DNA from: Clostridia bacterium
GTDB lineage: Bacteria > Bacillota > Clostridia > Oscillospirales > Acutalibacteraceae
Direction of reading: 5' to 3'
Assembly: GCA_024404025.1 (NCBI GenBank)
Contig: JAKSQP010000010.1
Location: 26,697 to 90,696 of the forward strand
DNA length: 64,000 nucleotides
Within the stretch, counting starts at the first letter, position 1. The number at the start of each line of letters is the position of its first letter. Made by a program: the position numbers and the translations under genes. This document shows positions 56,377-64,000 of the stretch, in pieces. The notes beneath the pieces are model-generated. The model searched no databases, was not told the origin of the DNA, and saw only the letters and a program-made list of their open reading frames with translations.

Positions 56377-57243
56377 ATGAATTTATGGGCTGATGTTTTT
56401 CTCGGAAAAGTTGCAAACTTCTTGACCGCTTTTGTCAATGTTTTTCTTATGTTATTCAACACAACGGCTGTTGAAGCAAAACCCGTTACACTTTCGCTCG
56501 ATGATTATAAGCTCGTTTTTGAGGACGAATTTGAGGGCGATGCCATCAACCGTGAGGTATGGAAACCTCATAACAAAGAAGGTCTCAGAAAAGGCGGTTA
56601 CTGGAGCTTTGACCAGGCAAGCGTTGAAAACGGTCTGCTCACCATCAGAACCGAATATCTTGAAAACGGCAAATTCGGAAGCGGCTGGTACACTGCCGGA
56701 ATTTCAACCAAAGGACTTTATGAAAGAAAATACGGCTATTATGAATGCAGATGTATCCTGCCGAAGGGCGAAGGAATGTGGTCTGCCTTTTGGCTCACAA
56801 ACAGCAATGTAGGCAAGGTGCTTAAGGACGCAGCAAAGGGCCAGGAAATTGATGTTTTTGAATCTCCGTTCTATTATAAGGGCGGTGAAAAATCATGGAA
56901 GGTTACGAGCAATATTCATTATAACGGATATGAGCTTCAGACTAAATACAAGAATGTCTGCATATCGGCTCTCGATAATGATCCTTATGAGAATTTCAAC
57001 ACCTACGGCGTTCTCTGGACGAAAGATGAATATGTTTTCTATGTCAACGGCCATGAGGTTGCCCGCACAAGCTACAACGGAGTTTCTCAGGAAGATGAAT
57101 TTATGATTCTTTCCTGTGAGGTTGACGGCGCAGCGGCTACTCCGACCTTCGGATGGTCCGGCAACATAAAGAATAATCCTTCTGATTCATTCAAAGCGGA
57201 TTTCATCGTTGACTATGTCAGAGTTTATGAACCATGTAAATAA
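56377..57243 (+). CDS. secreted GH16 endo-beta-glucanase-like enzyme
   Basis: 288 residues with an N-terminal signal (about 10-35). The GH16 jelly roll begins YKLVFEDEFEGDAIN and carries the catalytic motif QEIDVFES (about 155-162) in the ExDxxE form, the beta-bulge version found in laminarinase-like members. It ends FIVDYVRVYEP, as usual for the family. It should cut internal beta-1,3/1,4-glucan or related polymers outside the cell. AAGGAG precedes the ATG. The gene at 60740 is a paralogue. Confidence 0.92.
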   Translation: MNLWADVFLGKVANFLTAFVNVFLMLFNTTAVEAKPVTLSLDDYKLVFEDEFEGDAINREVWKPHNKEGLRKGGYWSFDQASVENGLLTIRTEYLENGKFGSGWYTAGISTKGLYERKYGYYECRCILPKGEGMWSAFWLTNSNVGKVLKDAAKGQEIDVFESPFYYKGGEKSWKVTSNIHYNGYELQTKYKNVCISALDNDPYENFNTYGVLWTKDEYVFYVNGHEVARTSYNGVSQEDEFMILSCEVDGAAATPTFGWSGNIKNNPSDSFKADFIVDYVRVYEPCK

Positions 57244-57244
57244 A

Positions 57245-57271
57245 AAAAGCCGCCTTCAGGCGGTTTTTTTA
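57245..57271. terminator. bidirectional terminator
   Basis: CCGCC-TTCA-GGCGG hairpin with A and T runs on either side, between converging GH16 and deacetylase genes. Confidence 0.83.
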
Positions 57272-58066
57272 TTGATTCAGAAGATAAAAATCGGTGTTTG
57301 AAACGCAGACAACATCTTCCGCTTCGTTCATCATTTCAATCAACTTTTCAAGTTCATCATATTTTTCAAAGGCATCAAGCTCATATCCGTGACCCCATAC
57401 ATAAAAAAGCTTGTTTTCGCCGTCATCCTCAAGAAATTTCTCGGCAAGCTCAAACAAATTGGGATCAAGAATACCGCAGGTAGGCTGCCATTTCAGATAA
57501 TCGGTCGGAAAATCAAAGCCGTATGTAGATGTTGTGCATCTCGCATATTTTATCGTTGTGTATTTTCGGAGGTTTTCAATTGATTCTTCGGTATATTCCG
57601 TGTCGCCTCCGGCATACGCCATTCCGACGGGATAATTTCCCGTCATTGCCTTGATGTTCAGCGCATCTTTTTCAATTTCAAACCACAATCCGAGAGGATC
57701 ATTGTCATAATTCTTGAGCGAACTGTGCTTACAGCCGTGAACTGCAATATCAAATCCGTCATACGCACCTGATTTGATTTCTTTTTTTGTCAGACGCTGA
57801 TGGGCTGTTCCGGGTTTGCCGATCGCATCCCCGACCCAATCCCAGTTTTTCCCGCAGAGGCCGGAATTAATGTTAAAGGTTATGCCTTTGAAATTATGCT
57901 TTCTGCAGATTTCCATTATTTTGTAATCCTGCGTTATGCCGTCATCAAAGCTCAAAGTAAAATATTTTTTACCTGTTGTCTGAACACTCGGTTCTTCGGG
58001 AAGCTTAACAAAACTGTTGATAAAAAAAGCAATAAGAGCCGCAAAAAATATGCTTAAACCTTTCAT
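57269..58066 (-). CDS. secreted polysaccharide deacetylase-like protein
   Basis: 265 residues with an N-terminal signal (about 1-20). NodB-type motifs: FTLSFDDGITQDY with Asp41-Asp42, and AVHGCKHSSL with metal-binding His110 and His114. A later WGHGYELD supplies the histidine motif near the C terminus. CE4 enzymes remove N- or O-acetyl groups from chitin, xylan or peptidoglycan. GAGAGG precedes the ATG. It is near the GH16 and clan-A genes but separately oriented; probably secreted and part of glycan use. Confidence 0.85.
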   Translation of the reverse strand: MKGLSIFFAALIAFFINSFVKLPEEPSVQTTGKKYFTLSFDDGITQDYKIMEICRKHNFKGITFNINSGLCGKNWDWVGDAIGKPGTAHQRLTKKEIKSGAYDGFDIAVHGCKHSSLKNYDNDPLGLWFEIEKDALNIKAMTGNYPVGMAYAGGDTEYTEESIENLRKYTTIKYARCTTSTYGFDFPTDYLKWQPTCGILDPNLFELAEKFLEDDGENKLFYVWGHGYELDAFEKYDELEKLIEMMNEAEDVVCVSNTDFYLLNQ

Positions 58067-58098
58067 AAAAACACCTCTCCGGGCGGCACTTCAGAGTA

Positions 58099-59316
58099 TT
58101 ATTTTATATTTCCGAATGCCTCTTTGACCGCATAATATGACGGTTTTTCTTTTTCGTCGCAGGTAACAAGTCCCCATCTTGTTTCTGTCGGGCAATCTTC
58201 CTGGCCGCAGACATAGCATCTTTCGTCATCACGCCAGCAGTAAATAATCAGTCCGCCCATGAAATCGAGCTTTTTCAGCCTCGGAATAATATCTTTATAA
58301 AACCTTGCCTGGCCCTCGTCGGTATGAGGATAGCCGGGAATAACGCAGGTTTTGGGAAGCTCTTTATAGAAATGATTTGTAAATTCAGAGCGGAAAATAT
58401 AGTTGGCATAGTTGCCCGGCTCCTGCGCACAATGTTTGACATAAGTTTTCATTCTCTCGGGCAGATTTTCAATAAACTCTCCGATATTCTTACGGGCTTC
58501 CTTTTTGTTCTTTGCGCCGTATGACCTGATTATATCAAGCTTTTCCTTTTTGGTTTTCGGAGCGCCGCCGCTGATATAGCCGAATTCGCAGAGAATAATC
58601 GGCTTACGGGTGAATTCCCACAAGTAGCGCAGAAGAGCTTCAAAGAGCCACATCGTGCCGAAGAAGAAGCATCCCATATAGATGTCGATACCGACAAAAT
58701 CGAAATGCTCCATATAAGGCTTGAGATAAATATTGAGATCGACCTGCGGACCTGCGCAGTTATATCCCACCGCAAGGTCGCCTTTATAGGGCGCCATTGC
58801 CTTTGCACAGATTGCAATGAATTCCGCACCCTCTTTGACCGTAAACGGAAGAGTGAATCTCGGAATGCCGATTTCATTTGCAATCTGAAAAGCTCCGCAT
58901 AAATCCTTGAGATCTTTTACGAGAAATTCCGAAACCTCGGCAATTTTCTTTTTGTCCTCTTCTTTTCTTACGTCAATTCCGTGAGCAAGGAAATGATCGG
59001 GAAACGGCGTAACCGCCATAACCTTCATGCCGTTATCACGGAACTTCTGAACTCTTTCCTTGAATCCTTTATATGCTTCTGTTTCATTGCCGTTTTCATC
59101 AAACGGAAACGGAATATCGAATCTTGTCCATTCGATGTTTGCTCCCCTGACCTGCTCGAAATTATCCCTCGGGTGGCAGATGCCCTTGATGAATCCGGTT
59201 TTTTCAAGGAATTTTTTTGTGTCCGCATTGCTTTCGGGCTTGAAATAAGACTTAACAAGAGCCTTCGGCAGATATTTAAGAGTCGGTTTTACCTGATCGA
59301 GAATAAAATTTTCCAT
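58099..59316 (-). CDS. clan-A (TIM barrel) glycoside hydrolase, family not assigned
   Basis: 405 residues, no signal peptide. Barrel landmarks: WTRFDIPFPFDENG, MKVMAVTPFPDHFLAHG, acid/base region QIANEIG (about 146-152) and nucleophile region ILCEFGYISGG (about 245-255), then a late IYCWRDDERCYVCG. A pair of glutamates at the ends of strands 4 and 7 is the clan GH-A pattern. It does not match GH5 or GH39 well enough to name. Six cysteines near the C terminus (CYVCGQEDC, VTCDE) are unusual for a cytoplasmic enzyme. AGGAG precedes the ATG. Confidence 0.75.
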   Translation of the reverse strand: MENFILDQVKPTLKYLPKALVKSYFKPESNADTKKFLEKTGFIKGICHPRDNFEQVRGANIEWTRFDIPFPFDENGNETEAYKGFKERVQKFRDNGMKVMAVTPFPDHFLAHGIDVRKEEDKKKIAEVSEFLVKDLKDLCGAFQIANEIGIPRFTLPFTVKEGAEFIAICAKAMAPYKGDLAVGYNCAGPQVDLNIYLKPYMEHFDFVGIDIYMGCFFFGTMWLFEALLRYLWEFTRKPIILCEFGYISGGAPKTKKEKLDIIRSYGAKNKKEARKNIGEFIENLPERMKTYVKHCAQEPGNYANYIFRSEFTNHFYKELPKTCVIPGYPHTDEGQARFYKDIIPRLKKLDFMGGLIIYCWRDDERCYVCGQEDCPTETRWGLVTCDEKEKPSYYAVKEAFGNIK

Positions 59317-59329
59317 TATATTTTCACTC

Positions 59330-60598
59330 CTATCCTATAAATGCACCGTTATCAAGAAGAATTTTTTGTATTTTCCCGATGTCGGCATTCTTCGGCGTGC
59401 AGTTATCATTAACGGCAACCGAAGCGCCTGCACCTGCGGCTTCGCCGAGGCAGCAGACGATCGGCATTATTCTGTATGATGCCTGCGCTTCATGGTCTGA
59501 CGAAATGCAGCGGCCTGCAACAAGCAGGTTGTTTATTTTTTTCGGGATCAGACTGCGATAAGGTATCGTATAATACTGACCGTCCGGAAAATAATAGTGG
59601 CTCGTGCCGCTTCCCTCCGGGTTATGTATATCAATATCATAGTTTCCTGCGGCAATGGCATCATCAAAGCGTGCGCATTCGATAAGTTCCTTGCCGGTCA
59701 GAACATATTCGCCGTCTATCATCCTGCTTTCACGGGCTCCTATCCACGACGCAGATGAAATAATCTCGGCATTTTCAAATGACGGAAGCTCTTCCTTGAG
59801 CATCCTGAAAATATCAAACATCTGTTTTCTTGCTTCACGCTCCGCCCACGAAACATCAAACGGATCAACGGGATTGCGTTTAACAATTCTTGTTGTGTTG
59901 AAATGAACAACACCGTCGATCATGGTTCTGAAAAGAAGAATGTTTTCACGGGGATTTGAGGTTTTGCCTTCCTCTTTCCACCGTTTATATATCTCCTGGC
60001 GCCTCTCGTTGCATTCCGGCGTAAAGAATTCTTCTTCATCAACATTTGCAACACGGAAGCAAAGTGTCATCGGCTGGCAGAGGCTATCTTTCTCTCTGCC
60101 GAGATGATAAGGGCATCCGCTCATAACGGCAAGGTCCGCATCACCCGTGCAGTCAATAAACTGCAAAGCTTCAAAGCTGATTTTTCCGCTTTTCGTGATT
60201 ACAGTAATGTTCTTTATAAGCTCATTTTCAACTTCGGCTTCGCAGAGAACGGAATGAAAAAGCACATCTATTCCGGCTTCCTGCGCCATATCGTCAAGGA
60301 TCAGCTTCAGATATTCCTCGTGAAAAACCGGGCCTTTCATTGCACCGGCATTTTTAAGGCGTTCACATATTTCGGCAAAGATTCCCTTGCTGAGTTCAAG
60401 CTTTTCGGTTTCACCGTTTTCTTTTTTGATCTTCGTTGAATTCGGCATAAACGGATTGATAAGGCAGGTGTTTGCCGCTCCGCCGAGAGCGCCGGACTGC
60501 TCAATAATAAGGACTTTGCAGTCGTTTCTTGAAGCCGCAATAGCCGCTGCACAGCCGGTCAGGCCTCCTCCGGCGATTATAACATCGTATTTTTTCAT
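59330..60598 (-). CDS. FAD-dependent oxidoreductase (PF12831 type)
   Basis: 422 residues. The N-terminal dinucleotide loop VIIAGGGLTGCAAAIAAS is followed by LIIEQSGALGGAANTC, and a second FAD contact DCTGDADLAV. The C-terminal IPYRSLIPKKINNLLVAGRC and GEAAGAGASVAV are typical of the FAD_oxidored family, often found beside glycosidases in gut bacteria and thought to oxidise sugar or related substrates. GAGGAG precedes the ATG. It starts 14 bases before the clan-A gene's upstream edge on the same strand, so the two are co-transcribed and may act on one substrate. Confidence 0.87.
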   Translation of the reverse strand: MKKYDVIIAGGGLTGCAAAIAASRNDCKVLIIEQSGALGGAANTCLINPFMPNSTKIKKENGETEKLELSKGIFAEICERLKNAGAMKGPVFHEEYLKLILDDMAQEAGIDVLFHSVLCEAEVENELIKNITVITKSGKISFEALQFIDCTGDADLAVMSGCPYHLGREKDSLCQPMTLCFRVANVDEEEFFTPECNERRQEIYKRWKEEGKTSNPRENILLFRTMIDGVVHFNTTRIVKRNPVDPFDVSWAEREARKQMFDIFRMLKEELPSFENAEIISSASWIGARESRMIDGEYVLTGKELIECARFDDAIAAGNYDIDIHNPEGSGTSHYYFPDGQYYTIPYRSLIPKKINNLLVAGRCISSDHEAQASYRIMPIVCCLGEAAGAGASVAVNDNCTPKNADIGKIQKILLDNGAFIG

Positions 60599-60739
60599 TC
60601 GGTTTCCGCTCCTCTGATAAATCTGATTTATATCCGTTATGACTGCAATGCGTTTTTATGCCGCAGATAAAAGAAAACTTGAATAATATTGAGAAAGCTT
60701 ATATAATATATTCACCAATAAGACGTTGAATCTTTCGAT

Positions 60740-61669
60740 TCAACTCACCTGATAAATTTTAATATAATCAACAACCATACTTGTTTTATAGTCTTTATTT
60801 GATGTAATACTTTCAGGCAGTTCATCGGGAATTTCAAGAGAGATTATTACTTTTTCCGGGTTGATACAAACGCCTTTTGCGAATGAGCTTCTTCCCGCTT
60901 CAACACCGTTGATATGGAAAATATATTCATCATCAGTCCATTTCAGAGCGTAGGTGTTATATTCATGAATATCTCCCACACGGAAAAGGCCGACTCTCTG
61001 CGAATCAATTTTATCAACAATGTTATCATAGCCGTTGCAATGGATATTTGTCTGGACCATATCATCGCCAGTAAGCAGAGATTGGCTGCTCATTGATTCA
61101 AAAATATCTATTTCAACCGCTTCAATTCCGCCGTCGGAATAATAATGATCGTATGGATCTCCCAGCGCCTGAATCCAGAATGCGCTCCAGAATCCGTTAT
61201 CCTCGTTGCATTTGCATCTGATTTCAAAGTAACCCTTGTTATAATTCTCCTTCAGATCAACCATTCCGGTGTACCAGCCGGCGCCGAATTTTCCATTTTC
61301 CCGGTATTCGCCGGTAAGAATAAGATTTCCGTCTTTGACCGTCGCCTGAGAATCGGCATTGTAGCCTGTTCTTCTTGTTCCCTCACAGCGGTTATACCAT
61401 ACATCGGAATTAAGTTCGGTTCCGTCAAAATCATCTTCAAAAACAAGGCTGTATCCCGTAAGGTCGGGAGCTTCTCCGCAAGGTGTTATCGGAGTTTTGA
61501 AGCAGCCGCTGAAGAAAAGCTCTGCTGCCGCAAGAAGAGCGGCGCCGATTCGTTTAAAAGGAATCTGAAATGCCAGAATCTGTTTGATCGCTTCAAAAAA
61601 TCTTTGGAAATTTAATATCTGACCGTTTGAGGTAACGCCGAGCCAAACCAGAAAATAAAAGCATAACAG
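60740..61669 (-). CDS. GH16 glycosidase, second copy, with a damaged or non-AUG start
   Basis: Open frame of about 309 codons. From the 3' end it has the full GH16 fold: SLVFEDDFDGTELN, WYNRCEG, a catalytic motif VEIDIFESMS, and VVDYIKIYQVS at the C terminus. Upstream of the only in-frame ATG (61264) the same frame continues for 135 codons through an N-terminal hydrophobic and lipobox-like stretch (AAELFFSGC), so 61264 is not the real start. In that stretch I find no in-frame ATG, GTG or TTG. AAGGAGG at 61675-61681 points to ATG codons in another frame, or to a CTG at 61669. A frameshift near the start or a rare CTG start would explain it. Confidence 0.7.
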   Translation of the reverse strand: MLCFYFLVWLGVTSNGQILNFQRFFEAIKQILAFQIPFKRIGAALLAAAELFFSGCFKTPITPCGEAPDLTGYSLVFEDDFDGTELNSDVWYNRCEGTRRTGYNADSQATVKDGNLILTGEYRENGKFGAGWYTGMVDLKENYNKGYFEIRCKCNEDNGFWSAFWIQALGDPYDHYYSDGGIEAVEIDIFESMSSQSLLTGDDMVQTNIHCNGYDNIVDKIDSQRVGLFRVGDIHEYNTYALKWTDDEYIFHINGVEAGRSSFAKGVCINPEKVIISLEIPDELPESITSNKDYKTSMVVDYIKIYQVS

Positions 61670-61799
61670 TCATCCTCCTTTTTAAAAATATAACATACTT
61701 GAATTTTTATTTCAAGTTTTTATTTTCATTAAAGAAAACAAACAAATCGGCTTTGTCTGCGCCGCAAGGCAGCGGACGAAACACTTTTTCAAACATTTT

Positions 61800-61956
61800 A
61801 AATATACAGAATGGAATCCGCCGTGTAACTGCCGAAGTTGATAAGGATAATATTGCATCCGTAAGAGTTCTTGAAAAATCAGGGTTCGAACCAACCGGCG
61901 AAATCGTAGAAGAAGGTCCGATTTTCTGTAAACCGAAATTCAAAGAAAGCTTCTGA
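61800..61956 (+). pseudogene. remnant of a GNAT N-acetyltransferase
   Basis: Only the C-terminal part of a ribosomal-protein-type GNAT enzyme remains: GIRRVTAEVDKDNIASVRVL then EKSGFEPTGEIVEEGPIFC. The preceding sequence in the same frame (from 61699) has no GNAT features, so the acetyl-CoA core is lost. Likely a decayed 3' end left at a rearrangement junction. Confidence 0.65.
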
Positions 61957-62054
61957 AAATAACAAAGCTTCTTCACATAATGTGATACCATGCCGATCAT
62001 CAGAAAAAGCAAGAATCAAGCACTCCGAAAACCGACAAAAGAGAGGAAAGTCTT

Positions 62055-62618
62055 ATGTCCCCAAAATATGTTATTACCGATTTTGACATTATGCCGGATA
62101 GTTCTGAACTTCAGACGCAGAAAATACAATCCGTATTTGATATGTGCAAGGATTCAGGCGGAACGGTTGTTATTCCGAAAGGCGAATATCATACCGGCGC
62201 TCTCCGTATGTAGTCCGACACCACTTTGATACTTGAAGACGGCTCAAGGCTTGTCGGCTCGGACATTTGTGAAAACTATGAAATCTTTGATATTCCTGAT
62301 AATATCGAAATGCGCTCTGATATGGAAATGATAACTTCTTATTTCGGCAAGCCATGGGGCGCCTACCGCAGAGCAATAATAACCGTTTACGGCGGAAAAA
62401 ACATCCGTATTATCGGCTGCGGCAACGCCGTGATCGACGGAAGCGATTGCTGCGACCCGAACGGAGAAGAGGGTTTCCGGGGTCCTCACGGAATATTCAT
62501 TTCTTCGGTTGAAAAAGCAGAACTTGCAGGCTATACAATTTGTAACTGCGGCAACTTTATGCACGAAATCAACAACTCAACCGATATACATATCAGCGGC
62601 GCTTTGGAGTTGTTTTAG
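62055..62618 (+). pseudogene. GH28-like pectin enzyme, broken by an in-frame stop and truncated
   Basis: The ATG at 62055 with GAGAGGAAAG upstream opens a beta-helix enzyme: YVITDFDIMPDSSELQT, GGTVVIPKGEYHTGALRM, then TAG at 62211-62213, then the same frame continues SDTTLILEDGSRLVGSD, NIRIIGCGNAVIDGSD and NSTDIHISGALELF and stops at 62618. An intact relative would go on for about 250 more residues with the catalytic aspartates, so the catalytic part is missing. Both the stop and the truncation make it non-functional. Confidence 0.78.
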
Positions 62619-62843
62619 ACTACTGAAATTGTCTGAAGCAAACCCGAAAAGCCTTGATAAATAAGCCTCTTGTCCATTTATCAGTAAAAAATCACGAACC
62701 TCGATTTTTCTAACAAAAAATCGTATTTCGTGAGATTTCAGCGATATTTTGCGAATAATTTGTTAGAAAAACAGCCCTTTTTTGATGTGTGATACTTGAC
62801 AAAATCACAAAAATGTGCTTATGCCACAAGGAGGACTGGAACA
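62619..62843. other. 225-base gap with an A/T-rich hairpin
   Basis: Follows the truncated GH28 fragment. It includes an imperfect hairpin TCACGAA..CGATTTTT / AAAAATCG..TTCGTGA (about 62691-62740) and a TTGACA-like element near 62796. No gene seen. Probable junction plus promoter of the excisionase-like gene. Confidence 0.45.
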
Positions 62844-63086
62844 ATGTACACTAAGGTAATTGAATATTATGAACAAATGCTGGATGATTATCCGGAGCTG
62901 CTCACCATTGATGAGGCCTGCGGCATACTTTATGTCAGCAATACAACCCTCTATCGGATGTGTAAACGTGGCGATCTCGAATACCTGAAGCTCGGCGGTC
63001 TGAAAAGAATACCGAGGATCTCGGTTGTCCGCTACATCATCAGAAACACGCAAAAAGGAAAGAACCCGTATTTCAAAATCAAATAA
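62844..63086 (+). CDS. excisionase-like helix-turn-helix protein
   Basis: 80 residues from the ATG at 62844 with AAGGAGG 9 bases upstream; the frame is open earlier without a site. Core: LLTIDEACGILYVSNTTLYR then MCKRGDLEYLKLGGLKRI, the MerR-like winged helix of small DNA-binding excisionase (helix_turn_helix_17) proteins with a LGGLKRIP wing. These accompany integrases of conjugative elements. No integrase is present here, so it may be a leftover of such an element. Confidence 0.78.
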   Translation: MYTKVIEYYEQMLDDYPELLTIDEACGILYVSNTTLYRMCKRGDLEYLKLGGLKRIPRISVVRYIIRNTQKGKNPYFKIK

Positions 63087-63089
63087 AAT

Positions 63090-63785
63090 CGAGTAGGAGG
63101 CTACCCATTAATTGAGTAGCCGACCTCTCACACCACCGTGCGTACCGTTCGGTACACGGCGGTTCAATCATAATAAGTGCAGGGACTTGTACGCTTCAGA
63201 TATATCAAAATATCCCCTGCGTGCAAGTCTTTCGTTTGTAATGGTATGTTGGAGTATTCCGCTCTTTGCTATAGCCCAATAGCCTTTACGAGTGTTCCCG
63301 TTTCTGTATGCCTGCCATTCGGGCATTCCCAATTTCATGAGGTTTTGAACCCTTGTTCTCGGCAACTTCCACTGCTTCCAGATATACATTCGTATTCTTC
63401 GGCGTTGCCACTCGTTCCACCTTTCCATTAGTGTTTTAATATCTGCTATTCCGTAATAATTCAGCCAACCTCTCATAAACACCTTGATGTTATTGAACAC
63501 GGTATCGAGTTTCCTGCCTTGACTTCGGGAAGTAAGTTTCCTCAGTTTATCTTTGGCTTTCTTCTTGGCTTTTGCGTGAACTCAGATATAACTACCCTTT
63601 CCGTTCCTTCCCAACGCAAAGCCAAGAAAGCAAAATTTCGGATTGAATAAACACTGACTGCTCTGCTCTTTTCCGTATTTACCTTGAGTTTTAGTTTCTT
63701 TTCAAGATACTGCGTACTTGTTCCGAGCAATCTTTCTGCCGCACGAATACTCTTTGCCAAAAATATTATGTCATCTGCCGACCGT
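63090..63785 (-). mobile_element. group II intron remnant (3' part, RNA domains V and VI kept)
   Basis: Read on the minus strand. Domain V appears at 63133-63165 as a paired GAACCGCCGTGTACC / GGTACGCACGGTGG stem. Domain VI is at 63099-63121, a GGCTAC / GTAGCC stem. The reverse transcriptase-maturase remnant lies 5' of these. The 5' half of the intron, including the start of the reverse transcriptase, is missing: homology stops near 63779 just before SADDIIFLAK. It sits directly after the excisionase-like stop codon. Confidence 0.82.
63168..63785 (-). pseudogene. group II intron reverse transcriptase/maturase, truncated and frame-broken
   Basis: In order on the minus strand: reverse transcriptase active-site region RSADDIIFLAKS at the truncated start, YLEKKLKLKVNTEKS and VYSIRNFAFL. 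Then a frameshift near 63640-63655, after which the other frame reads FLGFALGRNGKGSYI, an in-frame TGA at 63582-63584, VHAKAKKKAKDKLRK, and the maturase domain VFMRGWLNYYGI, RRRIRMYIWKQWK and GYFDISEAYKSL to a normal stop at 63168. One frameshift, one nonsense codon and 5' loss make it non-functional. Confidence 0.85.
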
Positions 63786-63845
63786 ATCTACCGTGGAGCG
63801 ATAGACAAACTCCGAAAAGCACTCGAAGAAGATAAGTGGTTATAA
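63777..63845 (+). pseudogene. C-terminal tail of an unidentified protein at the intron truncation point
   Basis: In the plus frame, starting where intron homology ends, the DNA reads DRIYRGAIDKLRKALEEDKW, one more Leu, then TAA at 63843. The composition is that of a genuine amphipathic helix, unlike the surrounding intron antisense. It is probably the 3' end of a gene cut by the rearrangement that removed the intron 5' half. Family unknown. Confidence 0.4.
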
Positions 63846-63863
63846 CCCACAAAACACCAAAAG

Positions 63864-63905
63864 CCCCACCCGGAGTCAAGAAAGAACTCTTGATTCCGAG
63901 TGGGG
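63864..63905 (+). terminator. long hairpin near the right edge
   Basis: CCCCACCCGGAGTCAAGA pairs with TCTTGATTCCGAGTGGGG, with two mismatches, 6-base loop. It follows the gene tail above and lacks a strong T run (TAGTTTG). Terminator or element-end structure. From 63906 to 64000 I see only an AAAGGAGA-like site and no complete gene. Confidence 0.5.
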
Positions 63906-64000
63906 TAGTTTGATAAAGGAGAAATCGTTGTAACAAGCACTACGCCTCTTACAGAGCAAACCGGCAGAGTTTCCTTTACAACGAATGGCTACTAATATAC

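Noticed and set aside
62211..62213. Recoded TAG (pyrrolysine) in the GH28-like fragment
   Set aside because: The gene is also truncated, no other gene in the window has in-frame TAG, and the position is not catalytic.

Overview
The window is 64 kb of a low-to-moderate GC Firmicutes genome. It most likely comes from an uncultured gut Clostridia of the Oscillospiraceae/Ruminococcaceae type. This is inferred from strong AGGAGG ribosome binding sites, frequent TTG starts, clostridial-style gene pairs (DUF421 with DUF4363; ECF S-component with UPF0340), lipoboxes and signal peptides typical of monoderms, and a dense set of plant or host glycan enzymes. No rRNA, tRNA or CRISPR array was found. The left edge cuts ligA.

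Layout. 1-6.5 kb: ligA 3' end, a small lipoprotein, a minus-strand sugar operon (ROK kinase, SIS isomerase, GH2), and a DUF421/DUF4363 pair. 6.5-9.8 kb: a TAXI-type TRAP transporter. 9.9-13.4 kb: an apiosidase-like DUF4038 enzyme with a membrane partner, and a secreted protein with permuted-papain-like motifs. 13.5-18.7 kb: a two-component system, then a convergent operon of sugar nucleotidyltransferase, hexapeptide acyltransferase and glmM. 18.9-26.3 kb: two metallophosphoesterases, an Sfp-type phosphopantetheinyl transferase, a DNA glycosylase, a DUF4965 enzyme and a GH28-like enzyme. 26.7-31.5 kb: a four-gene operon of adenylating enzyme, condensation-like protein, acyl carrier protein and second adenylating enzyme. 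32-41.7 kb: proS, an alpha/beta hydrolase, an unknown polytopic membrane protein coupled to a sialidase-fold protein, a 213-bp tandem repeat, an old-yellow-enzyme reductase, a COG2426 membrane protein and a Nudix hydrolase. 41.9-50.9 kb: a second two-component system overlapping a DUF5696 lipoprotein, a MIF-like tautomerase, a ComEA-like protein, asnS, and an MFS/GPH transporter with a long charged tail. 51-61.7 kb: a phosphoesterase, a LacZ-type GH2, an ECF S-component, UPF0340, two GH16 enzymes, a polysaccharide deacetylase, a clan-A glycosidase and an FAD oxidoreductase. 61.7-64 kb: decayed DNA (GNAT remnant, GH28 pseudogene, excisionase-like gene, group II intron remnant).

How it works together. 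Most of the window is a saccharolytic accessory region: secreted and cytoplasmic glycosidases release sugars, and the ROK kinase, the SIS isomerase and the transporters would take them into metabolism. The stand-out unit is the 26.7-31.5 kb operon. It has the parts of a minimal split nonribosomal-peptide or N-acyl-conjugate pathway (two activating enzymes, a free carrier protein, a free condensation domain). The Sfp-type transferase needed to arm the carrier lies 6 kb upstream, and the operon promoter region carries a perfect 12-bp inverted repeat. Its product is unknown.

Two non-coding patterns stand out: dispersed hairpins sharing a CCGTAGGG tag with covarying arms (31.6-31.9, 33.75-33.9 and 40.25-40.3 kb), and the 213-bp tandem repeat at 37.6-38.0 kb.
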